From Sphingobium sp. CR2-8 (GTDB lineage Bacteria > Pseudomonadota > Alphaproteobacteria > Sphingomonadales > Sphingomonadaceae): a DNA stretch of 64,000 nucleotides. The notes under the pieces are model-generated. The model searched no databases. It was not told the origin of the DNA and saw only the letters and a list, made by a program, of their open reading frames with translations. Positions 48,047 to 57,180 of the stretch are shown here, piece by piece. Where the stretch lies: contig NZ_JAYKZY010000001.1 of NCBI RefSeq assembly GCF_035818615.1, forward strand, positions 536,501-600,500. Direction: 5' to 3'. The first letter of the stretch is position 1; each line of letters starts with the position of its first letter. The position numbers were made by a program, and so were the translations under genes.

Positions 48047-49019
48047 CGCGCGTGCCGGCGACACCCAAGCAGACTGGGATGCGGCCTATGCGTGGGTCGC
48101 GCTCGATCCCGCCCATGGATTTGCCTTTGCAAAGGCAGAGGCGTCGTGGGAACTGGCCGAGCGGCTGAACGAACTGTCCGATTTGCGCGGTCGCGCGGCG
48201 CCGTCGGAGGATACCGCCGCGGTCATCGATCAGACATTTAACGAGGGCGCGAACGATACGGCCCCATTTGCCGACCTGCTCCCCAGGCGTTTCGCCAATC
48301 GTCGAACACTGGTGGGGATGGCGGTGGCGGCTGCCTTGATCGGCGTTGCCAGCACGGTGGCGCTCCGCCTGATCGGCACCGTCGATCATTATCGCACGGC
48401 ATTGGGTGAAACGCGCGCGGTGCGCCTGGACGACGGATCGGTGGTCCGCCTGAATACCGGCAGCTCGATTGAAGTGGCGATGCGCGATTCCGTTCGATCG
48501 ATCAAATTGCTGAAGGGGGAAGCCCGCTTCGATGTCGCACATGATCGTAACAGGCCGTTCATCGTGGATGCCGACGGCACGCAGGTCCGCGCAGTCGGCA
48601 CCGCTTTCAATGTCAGGCTTCGTGCCGACCTGACCGAACTGACGGTGATAGAGGGTGAAGTCGCGGTCAAGAATGAGGGGTCGACGCAGCGGCACATCAA
48701 CGCCGGCAAGAGCGCGGCGGTGCGCAGCGGTAGCATCGCAGTGACGCCGCTTGCCGCAGATCAGTTGAAGCGCCGTGTCGCCTGGGAAGACGGGAAAATC
48801 GAATTTGACGGCGACACGTTGGAGCAGGCGGTTGCAGAATTTAATCGCTACCGCGCGACCCCGCTGGTGATCGGCGATCCGGCCATCGCCAGCATGCGTG
48901 TCGGCGGCACCTTCCGCAGTGGCCGGTCGGACGATTTCGTGCTGGCACTGGAACATGGCTTTGGCGTTCGCGCCGTGGCGGGTAACGACGATTCGGTGAT
49001 TCTGGTGCCGGCCCAATAG
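47976..49019 (+). CDS. FecR-type anti-sigma regulator
   Basis: TTG 47976 is preferred (GAGGG eight bases upstream; 347 residues); TTG 47952 is also open but lacks a ribosome site. The cytoplasmic N-terminal DUF4880-like part includes IEAEAARRYLNARAGDTQADWDAAYAWVALDPAHGFAFAKAEASW. A single transmembrane segment follows (TLVGMAVAAALIGVASTVALRLIG), then a periplasmic FecR domain with GETRAVRLDDGSVVRLNTGSSIEVA, LLKGEARFDVAHDRNRPFIVDADGTQVRAVGTAFNVR and the C-terminal DUF4974-like domain. It relays the receptor signal to the sigma factor, with which it overlaps. Confidence 0.92.
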   Translation: MAGRYKSADEIQAIEAEAARRYLNARAGDTQADWDAAYAWVALDPAHGFAFAKAEASWELAERLNELSDLRGRAAPSEDTAAVIDQTFNEGANDTAPFADLLPRRFANRRTLVGMAVAAALIGVASTVALRLIGTVDHYRTALGETRAVRLDDGSVVRLNTGSSIEVAMRDSVRSIKLLKGEARFDVAHDRNRPFIVDADGTQVRAVGTAFNVRLRADLTELTVIEGEVAVKNEGSTQRHINAGKSAAVRSGSIAVTPLAADQLKRRVAWEDGKIEFDGDTLEQAVAEFNRYRATPLVIGDPAIASMRVGGTFRSGRSDDFVLALEHGFGVRAVAGNDDSVILVPAQ

Positions 49020-49076
49020 ACATAATCTGCGGCATAGGGATTAGCAGATTGGCAGCTGCCATCCGTATCCGCCTTC

Positions 49077-50378
49077 ATGGAACATGTAACTCCCGATTTG
49101 CCGAAACCCATTTCCCGTCAGGACCGACTGCGGTCCATCCTGGGCGGATCGATCGGCAATCTGATCGAATGGTATGACTGGTACGTCTATTCGGCCTTCA
49201 CCCTCTATTTCGCACCGATATTTTTCCCGTCCGACGACAGCACCGCCCAGTTGCTGAATACGGCGGCGATCTTTGCCGTGGGGTTCCTCATGCGGCCGCT
49301 GGGCGCCTGGATCATGGGCATCTATGCCGACCGCAAGGGACGCAAGGCGGGCCTGACCGTGTCCGTCCTGCTGATGGGCGGCGGATCGCTGATGATCGCG
49401 TGCATCCCAGGCTATGGATCGATCGGTGTCGCCGCCCCTCTCCTGCTGTTGCTGGCCCGGTTGATGCAAGGTCTGTCGGTCGGCGGCGAATATGGCGCGA
49501 GTGCGACCTATCTGTCGGAAATGGCGCAGGACAACCAACGCGGTTTCTTTTCCAGCTTCCAATATGTGACACTGATCGCGGGGCAGTTGCTGGCGCTGTG
49601 CATGCTGCTGTTGCTGCAACTCGTCCTGACCGAGCAACAGCTGGAAAGCTGGGGCTGGCGCATCCCCTTTGCCGTGGGAGGCATGATGGCGACGGGGGTC
49701 TATTATTTGCGCCGGGGCCTGCGCGAAACCGAACAGTTTGAGGAAAGCGCCGCCAGCGAAGCCCGTCCACAATCCGGGGGACTGGCACTGTTCAAAACGC
49801 ACCCGCGAGAGGTGCTGCTGGTCATGGCGCTGACCGCTGGCGGTACGCTCGCCTTCTACGCCTACAGCACTTATATGCAGAAATTCCTGGTCAACAGCGC
49901 GGGCTTCGGCCGCCAGACCGCGACGGCGATCATGGCGTCCGCGCTGTTCATCTATATGCTGTTGCAGCCGATGGCAGGCTGGCTGTCGGACCGGATTGGA
50001 CGCAAGCCCCTGCTGCTGGCCTTCGGATTTGGCGGCGTCTTGTTCACCACCGCGATTTTCACCCGGCTGGAAACCGTGACCTCCTCCTTCGGCGCGTTCC
50101 TGCTCGTCCTCGCCGGGTTAGTCATCGTTACCGGCTATACCTCCATCAACGCGGTGGTGAAGGCCGAACTGTTCCCGGCCCACATCCGGGCGCTCGGCGT
50201 CGCCCTGCCCTACGCCTTGGCCAACACGCTTTTTGGCGGAACGGCGGAATTTATTGCCTTATGGCTCAAGGCGGACGGTATGGAGGGTGGATTCTACTGG
50301 TATGTCACCGCCATGATCGGCGTCTCGCTCATCGTCTACCTTCGTATGCCCGACACCCGCAACACCAGCCGCATCTGA
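49077..50378 (+). CDS. MFS transporter, metabolite:H+ symporter (KgtP-like) family
   Basis: The 433-residue protein has 12 predicted transmembrane helices. The N-terminus shows the MHS signature SILGGSIGNLIEWYDWYVYSAFTLYFAPIFFP, followed by the loop-2 motif GIYADRKGRKAGL and RLMQGLSVGGEYGASATYLSEMA, as in alpha-ketoglutarate and shikimate permeases; the loop-8 copy is WLSDRIGRKPL. It imports a carboxylate-type metabolite with protons through the inner membrane. It starts 57 bp after fecR on the same strand and may take the acylase product across the inner membrane; that role is inference. Confidence 0.93.
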   Translation: MEHVTPDLPKPISRQDRLRSILGGSIGNLIEWYDWYVYSAFTLYFAPIFFPSDDSTAQLLNTAAIFAVGFLMRPLGAWIMGIYADRKGRKAGLTVSVLLMGGGSLMIACIPGYGSIGVAAPLLLLLARLMQGLSVGGEYGASATYLSEMAQDNQRGFFSSFQYVTLIAGQLLALCMLLLLQLVLTEQQLESWGWRIPFAVGGMMATGVYYLRRGLRETEQFEESAASEARPQSGGLALFKTHPREVLLVMALTAGGTLAFYAYSTYMQKFLVNSAGFGRQTATAIMASALFIYMLLQPMAGWLSDRIGRKPLLLAFGFGGVLFTTAIFTRLETVTSSFGAFLLVLAGLVIVTGYTSINAVVKAELFPAHIRALGVALPYALANTLFGGTAEFIALWLKADGMEGGFYWYVTAMIGVSLIVYLRMPDTRNTSRI

Positions 50379-50397
50379 TTGATCGAGGGGAATATTT

Positions 50398-51915
50398 ATG
50401 AAACCATCATTGTCCAAGACCCTGGCCTGCACGTTGCCGATGCTCCTTGCCCTGCAACCGGCGATCGCCGGGGGCCAGGCTGTTGCCACGCCCTCGGAGC
50501 CGCCCTTTACATCCATTCAGCCGACTGATTTCGCTATTGCCGGATCGCTCTCCAACAGCTGGGCCGACTTCGACAAGGACGGCGACCTCGACCTTGCCGT
50601 CTCGCTCAAGGGCGGCGACATCCGCCTCTATCGCAACGACAAGGGCAAGTTCGTCAATATCGGCCCGGCCCTCGGCCTGCCGTCGTCCGGACCGGAAATG
50701 CGCGGCGTGGCTTGGGGCGACTATGATGGCGACGGCTGGGTGGACCTTTTGGGTGGCGCGACGATGCCCGACCAGCTGAGCCTGGTCTTCCATAATCAGG
50801 GCGGCAAGAAATTCACCAATGTCGCGCCGGAACTGGGCCTGACCATTCCGGGCCGCTCCGCCCGCCAGTCCAGTTGGCTCGATTATGACAATGATGGCGA
50901 CCTTGACCTCTATGCGTCGAACCGTATCGGTCCCAACGCGCTGTTCCGCAACGACAACGGCAAATTCGTGCAGATATTCGCAGGGACCAGTGTTTCCGAT
51001 CCGCGTCCCACCGTCGGCGCCTGCTGGTTCGATGCCGACCGCGATGGCGATCTGGACCTGTTTCTGGCCAACCAGTCCGGCGCCACCGATGCCCTGTGGC
51101 GCAATGATGGCGACAGCTTCACCGATATCGCGGCGCAGGCCGGCGTCGATAATCCGGGCCGTACCAAGGAGGAAGGCGGCGTAGGCTGCGCCGTGGGCGA
51201 CTATGACAATGACGGCTATCTGGACTTGTTCGTGCCCAATTACGGCGTGAACGCCCTCTACCACAATAATCGCGATGGCACATTCAGCAACCTGGCCAAA
51301 GCTATGGGCGTCGGCATTGACAACCACGCGGTAGGCGCCGTGTGGGGTGATTATGACAATGACGGCTTTATCGATCTGTTCGTCACGTCCTATCATGGCG
51401 AGCGCAACCAGCAGCAGCCCAAGGACAGCCTGTTCCACAATGACGGGGGCAAAGGTTTCACCCAGGTGCTGACCGAAACGTCCAAACTGAACGTGGGCGA
51501 TCATGGCGTCCAGTGGGTGGATTATGATGCCGATGGCGCGATCGATCTGTCGGTTATGCGCGGTTATACCGACAAAGGCGGCCACTTCCTGTTCCGCAAT
51601 GCCATGCCCAAGGCGGAAGCGCGCCGCAGCCTGAGCGTTACCGTGCTCGATGCCAGTGGCCATTTCACCAAGATGGGTTCGGAAGTGCGGCTGCTCGACA
51701 AAACTGGCAAGATATTGGCGACACGGCAGGTTTCCACTGGCGACGGCTATAATTCGGAAAATGCCGCACCCGTCCATTTTGGATTAACCTCCTTGGCGCC
51801 GGTGACTGTGGAAGTTACCTTCATGGGCAAAAATGGTAGAACCGTGCAGACGATCCCCAGTGTCAGCCCCGCAAAATATGCCGGGAAGTCGCTGGTTGTT
51901 CGTCAGAACAAGTAA
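50398..51915 (+). CDS. Secreted CRTAC1-like seven-repeat FG-GAP/VCBS beta-propeller protein
   Basis: The 505-residue protein has a signal peptide (MKPSLSKTLACTLPMLLALQPAIAGG) and seven copies of the Ca-binding blade motif WxDxDxDGxxDL, for example DFDKDGDLDL, DYDGDGWVDL, DYDNDGDLDL, DADRDGDLDL, DYDNDGYLDL, DYDNDGFIDL and DYDADGAIDL, so a complete seven-blade propeller, then an ASPIC/UnbV-like C-terminal domain (MGSEVRLLDKTGKILATRQVSTGDGYNSEN). The family function is unclear; some relatives bind ligands or polymers at the cell surface. GAGGGG lies before ATG 50398 and the MFS gene ends 19 bp upstream, so it belongs to the same transcript. Confidence 0.9.
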   Translation: MKPSLSKTLACTLPMLLALQPAIAGGQAVATPSEPPFTSIQPTDFAIAGSLSNSWADFDKDGDLDLAVSLKGGDIRLYRNDKGKFVNIGPALGLPSSGPEMRGVAWGDYDGDGWVDLLGGATMPDQLSLVFHNQGGKKFTNVAPELGLTIPGRSARQSSWLDYDNDGDLDLYASNRIGPNALFRNDNGKFVQIFAGTSVSDPRPTVGACWFDADRDGDLDLFLANQSGATDALWRNDGDSFTDIAAQAGVDNPGRTKEEGGVGCAVGDYDNDGYLDLFVPNYGVNALYHNNRDGTFSNLAKAMGVGIDNHAVGAVWGDYDNDGFIDLFVTSYHGERNQQQPKDSLFHNDGGKGFTQVLTETSKLNVGDHGVQWVDYDADGAIDLSVMRGYTDKGGHFLFRNAMPKAEARRSLSVTVLDASGHFTKMGSEVRLLDKTGKILATRQVSTGDGYNSENAAPVHFGLTSLAPVTVEVTFMGKNGRTVQTIPSVSPAKYAGKSLVVRQNK

Positions 51916-51922
51916 CGTCGAT

Positions 51923-52155
51923 TGAAGCGCCCCGGTTGCTCAGGAGGCTTCAAATCCTGAGAAACCGGGGACTTTATGAGCAAGATCACGAACAAGTTCG
52001 CCGGAAGTCGGCGAGTGCGGGGTGCCTATTGTGGTCGATCACGACCGCGATTATCCGTGCCGCTGGGCGGCCGTCGTGTCGATCGCGGCAGGCCTGCTGG
52101 CGTCCCGACACAGGTCGCCGACAAGATCGCAAGGTGCGAAAATCATTCCGGATAA
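51923..52155 (+). mobile_element. Decayed IS3-family element: left end and frameshifted orfA remnant
   Basis: A long hairpin (51930-51970: CCCCGGTT/AACCGGGG with CTCAGGA/TCCTGAG inner stem) begins seven bases after TGAAGCG, like an insertion-sequence end. From ATG 51976 three frames in turn resemble IS3-type OrfA: MSKITNKF; after a shift, HDRDYPCRWAAVVSIAA; then, back in the first frame, RGRPAGVPTQVADKIARCEN. The helix-turn-helix middle (normally KIGC...TL.EWV) is deleted, and no orfB or right end is present. The element cannot move. The hairpin may serve as the terminator of the propeller gene. The downstream 52156-52235 is featureless and AT-rich. Confidence 0.6.
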
Positions 52156-52235
52156 TTTTGTATCAGACAATTCGGCTGATAATCTTTAAATCCTCGTGCT
52201 AATAATTTGATCTCGCGAAGTATCGGACACTATGG

Positions 52236-53291
52236 TCAAGTCCCAATTGTCGTTGCCATCGCCATGCGGTCGGGACCCATATCATTGGGCCCGGTCAAAG
52301 ACGCACGCCGCCTCGCGATCAATTGCTTTGGGGTTTCGCCATACCAACGCTTGCAAGCTCTGGCATAGCTACTTTGTTCCGAATAGCCGAGCAGCGTAGC
52401 AATCTGCGAAACCTGAAGATTGGACGTCGACAATTGCCATGCCTTGCTGCGTCGAACATCGTCCAGAATATCTTCGAACGACATGCCGACCTCTGCCAGG
52501 CGGCGTTGCAGAACACGGGGATGCATCGACATCGCATCGGCCACGGGAACAAGCGCGGCTTGTTCCAACTTCATCAGGCGATGGATCGTCTCCCGAACAT
52601 ATTCAATAAGAGGCAAGTTATTGCCGTTTTGCGCCAGATAATTTTCAGCCAACATCAGCGCGGCCGAATTGCGACCATTGACTTGGTGATCCAGTAAGTA
52701 GGACGGGAAATATAGCGCATTGACCCTGGATCCGAATTCGACGGAACAGCCGAAGAACTCCCGGTAGCGGCCGAGCGATGATATCGGGCCATGTCTCATG
52801 GTAATACGCCAGGGAACGAAGTCTTCCCCGATCATAAGGCGAAAGGCGTTCAATGCGACGGCAAGACTCTTCTCGATGATCTGGTCGCGATGAGCGATCT
52901 GGCGTGACGCTATTGTATAGATAAAAGCTGACGTCGTCGGCCCGCGCTCCAATGTTGCGATTTCCGGCGGCGCGCAATGATATAGGTAGCGACATACCCC
53001 CTCGATCGCGTCCAATACTGTTTCTGAGTTGCGGATGAGGACCGCCACCGGGCCGAGAAAATCGATACCCTGTTCCGCCGCCAATATCATACCGAAGTCC
53101 GGGCGATTGAGTTCGATCGCCGCGCGTCCGATCACCGCGACGACGTCGGGATATGAGATCAAATGGTGGGTATCGCCGGCAGCGGATAAGGGAATTCCCT
53201 GAGCGCGCAACAAATGGTCGGGATCACCGCCAAGCCTGCGCACGAGCGGTACGAAATGTTGCAGCGCAGCGCCACTGATCATGTCCGTCAT
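52236..53291 (-). CDS. AraC-family transcriptional regulator (arabinose-binding-like N-domain)
   Basis: The 351-residue protein has the long N-terminal domain of the OruR/ArgR-type AraC subgroup (ISGAALQHFVPLVRRLGGDPDHLLRAQGIP, FGMILAAEQGIDFLGPVAVLIRNSETVLDAI) and two helix-turn-helix motifs at the C-terminus: VPVADAMSMHPRVLQRRLAEVGMSFEDILDDVRR and LQVSQIATLLGYSEQSSYARACKRWYGETPKQL. It is likely an activator for the divergent alcohol dehydrogenase and dioxygenase genes, the start codons being 112 bp apart. The natural inducer is unknown, presumably an aromatic or the ketone substrate. Confidence 0.92.
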   Translation of the reverse strand: MTDMISGAALQHFVPLVRRLGGDPDHLLRAQGIPLSAAGDTHHLISYPDVVAVIGRAAIELNRPDFGMILAAEQGIDFLGPVAVLIRNSETVLDAIEGVCRYLYHCAPPEIATLERGPTTSAFIYTIASRQIAHRDQIIEKSLAVALNAFRLMIGEDFVPWRITMRHGPISSLGRYREFFGCSVEFGSRVNALYFPSYLLDHQVNGRNSAALMLAENYLAQNGNNLPLIEYVRETIHRLMKLEQAALVPVADAMSMHPRVLQRRLAEVGMSFEDILDDVRRSKAWQLSTSNLQVSQIATLLGYSEQSSYARACKRWYGETPKQLIARRRASLTGPNDMGPDRMAMATTIGT

Positions 53292-53402
53292 AGTCGTGAA
53301 ATGTTAAACAAGATTCGTCCAAAGTCAAGTTCGCCGCATCCAGACCTGTCAGACCATGCCCTAGAACAAGCGCGACGACGCTTGGAGGAGAGGGTTTCTG
53401 CG

Positions 53403-54488
53403 ATGACGATGCAGGCAGTCGTGATGCAACAGGGTATGCTCAATTTGGCGCGCATACCCACGCCTATTCCCCGTGCGGGGGAAGTTCTGGTCAAGACGCT
53501 GGCCTGCGGCATCTGTGGTAGCGATCTACATTGTGTGACCCATAGTCAGCAGTTGATCGATAGTACCCGTGCGGTGACCGGGGGCGAACTGTTCGATATT
53601 AACGAGCCGGTCGTCTTGGGCCATGAAATCTGCGCCGAGGTGGTCGACTACGGGCCAGGGACGCGCAAGGTGAACGCATTGGGTTCACGGGTCGTGTCGG
53701 TGCCGTTCCTGCCGCGCCCGCAACCCGTCATGATCGGGCTGTCAGGTGTCGAGACGCCGGGCGGGTTCGCCGAATTCATGATATTGTCCGAAGACCTTTT
53801 GATCCCCGTGCCCGACGATCTCCCCGCCGATATCGCGACCCTGGCGGAACCGATGGCGGTCGCCGTACACGCCATCAATCGCGGAAACCTGGGCAAGGAT
53901 GATGTGCCCATCGTCATCGGCTGCGGACCGATCGGTCTTGCTATCATCGCCGTGCTGAAAATGCGCGGGATCGGTCCGATCGTCGCTGCGGACTTCTCCC
54001 CGTCCCGCCGGAAAATGGCGGAACGGCTTGGCGCCGATGTCGTCGTCGATCCGCGCGAAACGTCACCATATGACAGTTGGCGCGGGCTGGCGGGGGCGTC
54101 TGATCCGGCGCGCTTGGGTCGCCAGACTCAGCTATTCATGGGATTCCCGTTCAGACAGTCGGTCATCTTTGAATGCGTCGGCGTCCCCGGAATTATCCAA
54201 CAGATATTGGCCAACGCGCCGCCATGTTCGAAAGTCGTCGTAGCCGGTGTCTGCCTGGAACTGGATCAGTTCATACCGGTCTATGCGATCTTCAAGGAAA
54301 TCGACCTCATTTTCTGCATCACTTACACACCCGACGAATTCGCCCAAACCTTTGCGGCCATCGCATCGGGGAAACTCGATGTGGCGCCGCTTATCACCAG
54401 CCGGGTCGGACTGGATGGCGTCGCTGGCGCCTTCGCCAGCCTCGCAGATCCCGAACGGGACGCGAAGATCGTCGTTGTCCCTCACTGA
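53403..54488 (+). CDS. Zinc-binding medium-chain alcohol dehydrogenase
   Basis: ATG 53403, 15 bases after GGAGGAG, gives 361 residues; the longer frame overlaps the opposite AraC gene. Catalytic-zinc residues are in LACGICGSDLHC (Cys and Asp/His near residues 37-42) and VVLGHEICAEVVDYG (His-Glu near residue 72); the nucleotide-binding motif is VIGCGPIGLAIIAVL. The four-Cys structural-zinc loop of classical ADH is missing. It oxidises an alcohol or ketone substrate with NAD(P). It is a paralogue of the ADH at 61039-62121. It is divergent from AraC and followed by a cupin dioxygenase, so it is probably a step in aromatic ketone breakdown. Confidence 0.9.
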   Translation: MTMQAVVMQQGMLNLARIPTPIPRAGEVLVKTLACGICGSDLHCVTHSQQLIDSTRAVTGGELFDINEPVVLGHEICAEVVDYGPGTRKVNALGSRVVSVPFLPRPQPVMIGLSGVETPGGFAEFMILSEDLLIPVPDDLPADIATLAEPMAVAVHAINRGNLGKDDVPIVIGCGPIGLAIIAVLKMRGIGPIVAADFSPSRRKMAERLGADVVVDPRETSPYDSWRGLAGASDPARLGRQTQLFMGFPFRQSVIFECVGVPGIIQQILANAPPCSKVVVAGVCLELDQFIPVYAIFKEIDLIFCITYTPDEFAQTFAAIASGKLDVAPLITSRVGLDGVAGAFASLADPERDAKIVVVPH

Positions 54489-54544
54489 TTTCGGTGTCGA
54501 TCAGTCGACACTCTATTGCGTTCATCACAGGAAGGAAGATCATC

Positions 54545-55078
54545 ATGACCGCCACTGCCGCTGCTGCCAATGTCCCGGCCTTTTCCCTGCCGCAAGACCG
54601 TCTACTGACGCTGAATATCAATGAAACTACAGTCTTGCAGGACGCCGCCGGACCAGGCGTCAGTTTTCAGCCGCTCTATGTCGATCCGGAACTGGGTGTG
54701 TGGACGGTAATCGGGATTTTCGCGCCCGGCGCAAGCGTGCCTATGCATATCCATACCGGACCGGTGCATGGTTTCACGATGAAGGGCAGCTGGTATTACG
54801 CCGAATATCCTGACCAGGTGCAGGTGCCTGGGTCCTATCTGTATGAGCCGGCCTCTTCGCTCCACACCGTCGTCTCGCCCGAAGGCAATACCGAAGACAC
54901 GCATGTTCTGTTCATCGTCAACGGCGCGAACGTGAACTTCGGGCCGGATGGTCAGTTCCACTCGATCCTAGATGCTATGACGATCCAGAAAATGATAGAA
55001 CAGTGGTCGCAGGCGAACGGCGGAGCAGCTGTCGACTATATCGCTGGCGGGTCGGCACGCCAGATCAGCAAAGCGTGA
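54545..55078 (+). CDS. Cupin protein of the 2,4'-dihydroxyacetophenone dioxygenase family
   Basis: The 177-residue cupin shows the metal site MHIHTGPVHGFTMKGSWYYAEY and the second motif YLYEPASSLHTVVSP, with conserved His in HIHTG and LHTV and a Glu in YEPAS. Its length equals that of 2,4'-dihydroxyacetophenone dioxygenase, an Fe(II) enzyme that cleaves the bond between the ketone and hydroxymethyl carbons. ChrR-like anti-sigma cupins have the same fold, but no sigma gene is adjacent. It lies 56 bp after the alcohol dehydrogenase. An ADH that forms the ketone and a dioxygenase that cleaves it would make a short pathway; this is inference. Confidence 0.8.
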   Translation: MTATAAAANVPAFSLPQDRLLTLNINETTVLQDAAGPGVSFQPLYVDPELGVWTVIGIFAPGASVPMHIHTGPVHGFTMKGSWYYAEYPDQVQVPGSYLYEPASSLHTVVSPEGNTEDTHVLFIVNGANVNFGPDGQFHSILDAMTIQKMIEQWSQANGGAAVDYIAGGSARQISKA

Positions 55079-55209
55079 CATTCTAATCTTCGTACACAAT
55101 ATCGATAAATATCTACAATATTATCTATGAAATTTGCAATTTCGAAGAGTTGTTTGGTACCATAACATGCATAATACCAGGTTGCATTGATAGGAGCCTA
55201 TAGCCAGTT

Positions 55210-55274
55210 GTTCCCCGGCGCAGGCCGGGGTCCAGTTCTGAGCATGGGACTGGACCCGGCCTGCGCCGGGGAAC
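55210..55274. repeat. REP-like palindromic repeat
   Basis: An inverted repeat of about 27-bp arms (GTTCCCCGGCGCAGGCCGGG... at 55210 and its complement ending GGGGAAC at 55274) with a short ATGGG-containing loop. The GTTCCCCGGCGCAGGCCGGGG unit is of the kind scattered in many alphaproteobacterial genomes. It lies in the 350-bp gap after the cupin gene; the rest of that gap (55079-55428) is AT-rich and shows nothing else. Confidence 0.75.
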
Positions 55275-55428
55275 CGCCCTATGGGGCAACATCATCGCAT
55301 TTTGGTATAAACCCACTTTGACGATTGTAGGCTTTCCCATCAATCAAACCATAAGCTTAATCTGCATCCGCCGTCGAAGGTCGGCGGATGCAGTGGACCA
55401 GGTCCAGAACTATCATACGGATGCTGGC

Positions 55429-56175
55429 CTAGAGGCCCAGATCAAGGCGTGCCAACTCGGCGACATCCAGGCCGCCAGGGCCGATCCGGTCTCTCATCAG
55501 GAAAGAATTGAAATCCACATCGCCGATCAGTTTGAACTTCGCCGCATAGCGTTCATCCAGCACTGCCAGAAAATCTTCTGAAGCAAAGGGCATCAGATGG
55601 CCGTAGGACGCCAGATCTAACAGCACGCCCAACTTGTCATCGCCAAGTTCACCCGACGCCCAAACGTTGAGGGAAGCGTTGTGCGAAATCATCATCAGAA
55701 AAGCCAAGGCGTTGGCATCGGTATTGGGCGCCAGCAAACCTGTGTGCGCCATACCGGCGATGCAGGTGGCATACACATCATGATAGATATGCCGAACGCC
55801 AAATAGGGACGAATCCTTGGCCAGCATCGTCGCTACGGAACGGACCAGTTGATTGGAACCGATGCTGGATTGCGCAAGGTTGCGGTTGGTCTGCTCCATA
55901 CCCTCCAGCCCTACGCCCTCCGCAACCGGATTTTCCGCGATAAAGGTACGCGTGCGAAGCTCCAGCGCGGCAGACAGGAACGCTTCCTTGGTGCCGAATA
56001 CATTGTAGATCGTTGCCGGAGAAACCTCAGCCTCTTGAGCCACATCGCGGATAACTACATTATCGAAACCGAGCTTTTCCAGCGAGTCCACGGCGATCTT
56101 GAGCAGGCGCACATAGGTTTTCTGCTTACGCGCGGATAATTTGCGCCGGACCTGTGGCGCCCTGTCTTTCGTCAT
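55429..56175 (-). CDS. TetR/AcrR-family transcriptional regulator
   Basis: The 248-residue protein has the N-terminal TetR helix-turn-helix (LLKIAVDSLEKLGFDNVVIRDVAQEAEVSPATIYNVFGTKEAFLSAALELRTRTF) and a helical ligand-binding C-terminal domain with RHIYHDVYATCIAGMAHTGLL. It lies at the downstream end of the minus-strand catabolic run and is probably its repressor or one of its regulators. The ligand is unknown. The N-terminal tail (APQVRRKLSARKQKTYV) is basic, as in many DNA-binding members. Confidence 0.91.
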   Translation of the reverse strand: MTKDRAPQVRRKLSARKQKTYVRLLKIAVDSLEKLGFDNVVIRDVAQEAEVSPATIYNVFGTKEAFLSAALELRTRTFIAENPVAEGVGLEGMEQTNRNLAQSSIGSNQLVRSVATMLAKDSSLFGVRHIYHDVYATCIAGMAHTGLLAPNTDANALAFLMMISHNASLNVWASGELGDDKLGVLLDLASYGHLMPFASEDFLAVLDERYAAKFKLIGDVDFNSFLMRDRIGPGGLDVAELARLDLGL

Positions 56176-56309
56176 CAGGCCTCTGCCTCCAGCTCACTGC
56201 GGATCACCCTTATCATACGGCACGAGATAGCAGGATATCATCATCAAAACAAAGCAGGAAACGCTCGGCTTGGCCATCGCGCAGCCCTACGCTACTGGCG
56301 TCCTCTCCA

Positions 56310-57062
56310 TTACAAGGAATTGACGCTATGCCCGCCATCAACGGTAAGGACGCTGCCAGTTATATAGCTTGCCGCATCGGAACATAGCAGCAGAAATGCG
56401 CCATCAAGTTCTTCGGGCTTGCCCAATCTGCGCGAGGGGATACGCCCGATCAGCTTTTTGCCCGCTTCGCTTTCAAAGAACTGCCTGTTCAATTGCGTTT
56501 CGAAATAGCCCGGCGCGAGTGCATTGACGCGAATGCCAAGGCGCGCGAATTCAAGCGCCAGCACCTTGGTGAACTGGATAACGCCTGCCTTGGATACGGC
56601 ATAGGCGGCCACGTTCCCGGCCTGGCGCAACCCTAATATAGACGCGATATTGACAATCGCACCGCCACGGTTCTGCGCCTTCGCCATTCTGGCAAAGGCG
56701 CGCGATGTCAGGAACAGGGAACGCAAGTTCGTGTCGATCACCTGATCCCAATTGGCACTTTCCTGATCGATGACAGGGCCATCAGATACAATCCCCGCGC
56801 AATTCACCAGAATATCGATATTGCCATGGGCATCAAAGCATTCGGCCACCTCTTGCTCGTCGGTAACATCCAGCGATCGAAATGCACATTGGCCACCTTG
56901 CGCGCATATTTCCCGCGACAAGCTCTGCAAAGGTTCAATACGCCGCGCTGTTGCCACGACTTGCGCACCGGCACTGCCCAACAACCTGGCAAAATGCTGA
57001 CCGAGCCCGCTGCTTGCGCCTGTAATCAGAACAGTCTTTCCAGAAAGATCGAAATGCACCAT
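56310..57062 (-). CDS. Short-chain dehydrogenase/reductase (SDR)
   Basis: The 250-residue classical SDR has TGASSGLGQHFARLLG for NAD(P) binding, the DILVNCAGIVSDG motif, the catalytic Ser in NIASILGLRQ and Tyr-Lys in AYAVSKAGVIQFTKVLA, then RVNALAPGYFETQLNRQF and TGSVLTVDGGHSVNSL. The Arg after the cofactor strand (VVATARR) suggests an NADP preference. The substrate is unknown. It is the distal SDR gene of the minus-strand run, separated from the upstream small-protein ORF by about 150 bp that contain a repeat. Confidence 0.93.
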   Translation of the reverse strand: MVHFDLSGKTVLITGASSGLGQHFARLLGSAGAQVVATARRIEPLQSLSREICAQGGQCAFRSLDVTDEQEVAECFDAHGNIDILVNCAGIVSDGPVIDQESANWDQVIDTNLRSLFLTSRAFARMAKAQNRGGAIVNIASILGLRQAGNVAAYAVSKAGVIQFTKVLALEFARLGIRVNALAPGYFETQLNRQFFESEAGKKLIGRIPSRRLGKPEELDGAFLLLCSDAASYITGSVLTVDGGHSVNSL

Positions 57063-57180
57063 TTCATCATACTCTCACGCAATAATTCATCGGTCGGTTC
57101 GAATGCTAGCGACCCGGATATGAAGTCCGTGACACAATACCGATTACTCGGGACGCACTTTATATCTTAAGGGTTTCACT

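Noticed and set aside
54545..55078. ChrR-type cupin anti-sigma factor
   Set aside because: No sigma gene beside it and no N-terminal zinc-binding anti-sigma domain; length and motifs fit the dioxygenase family better.
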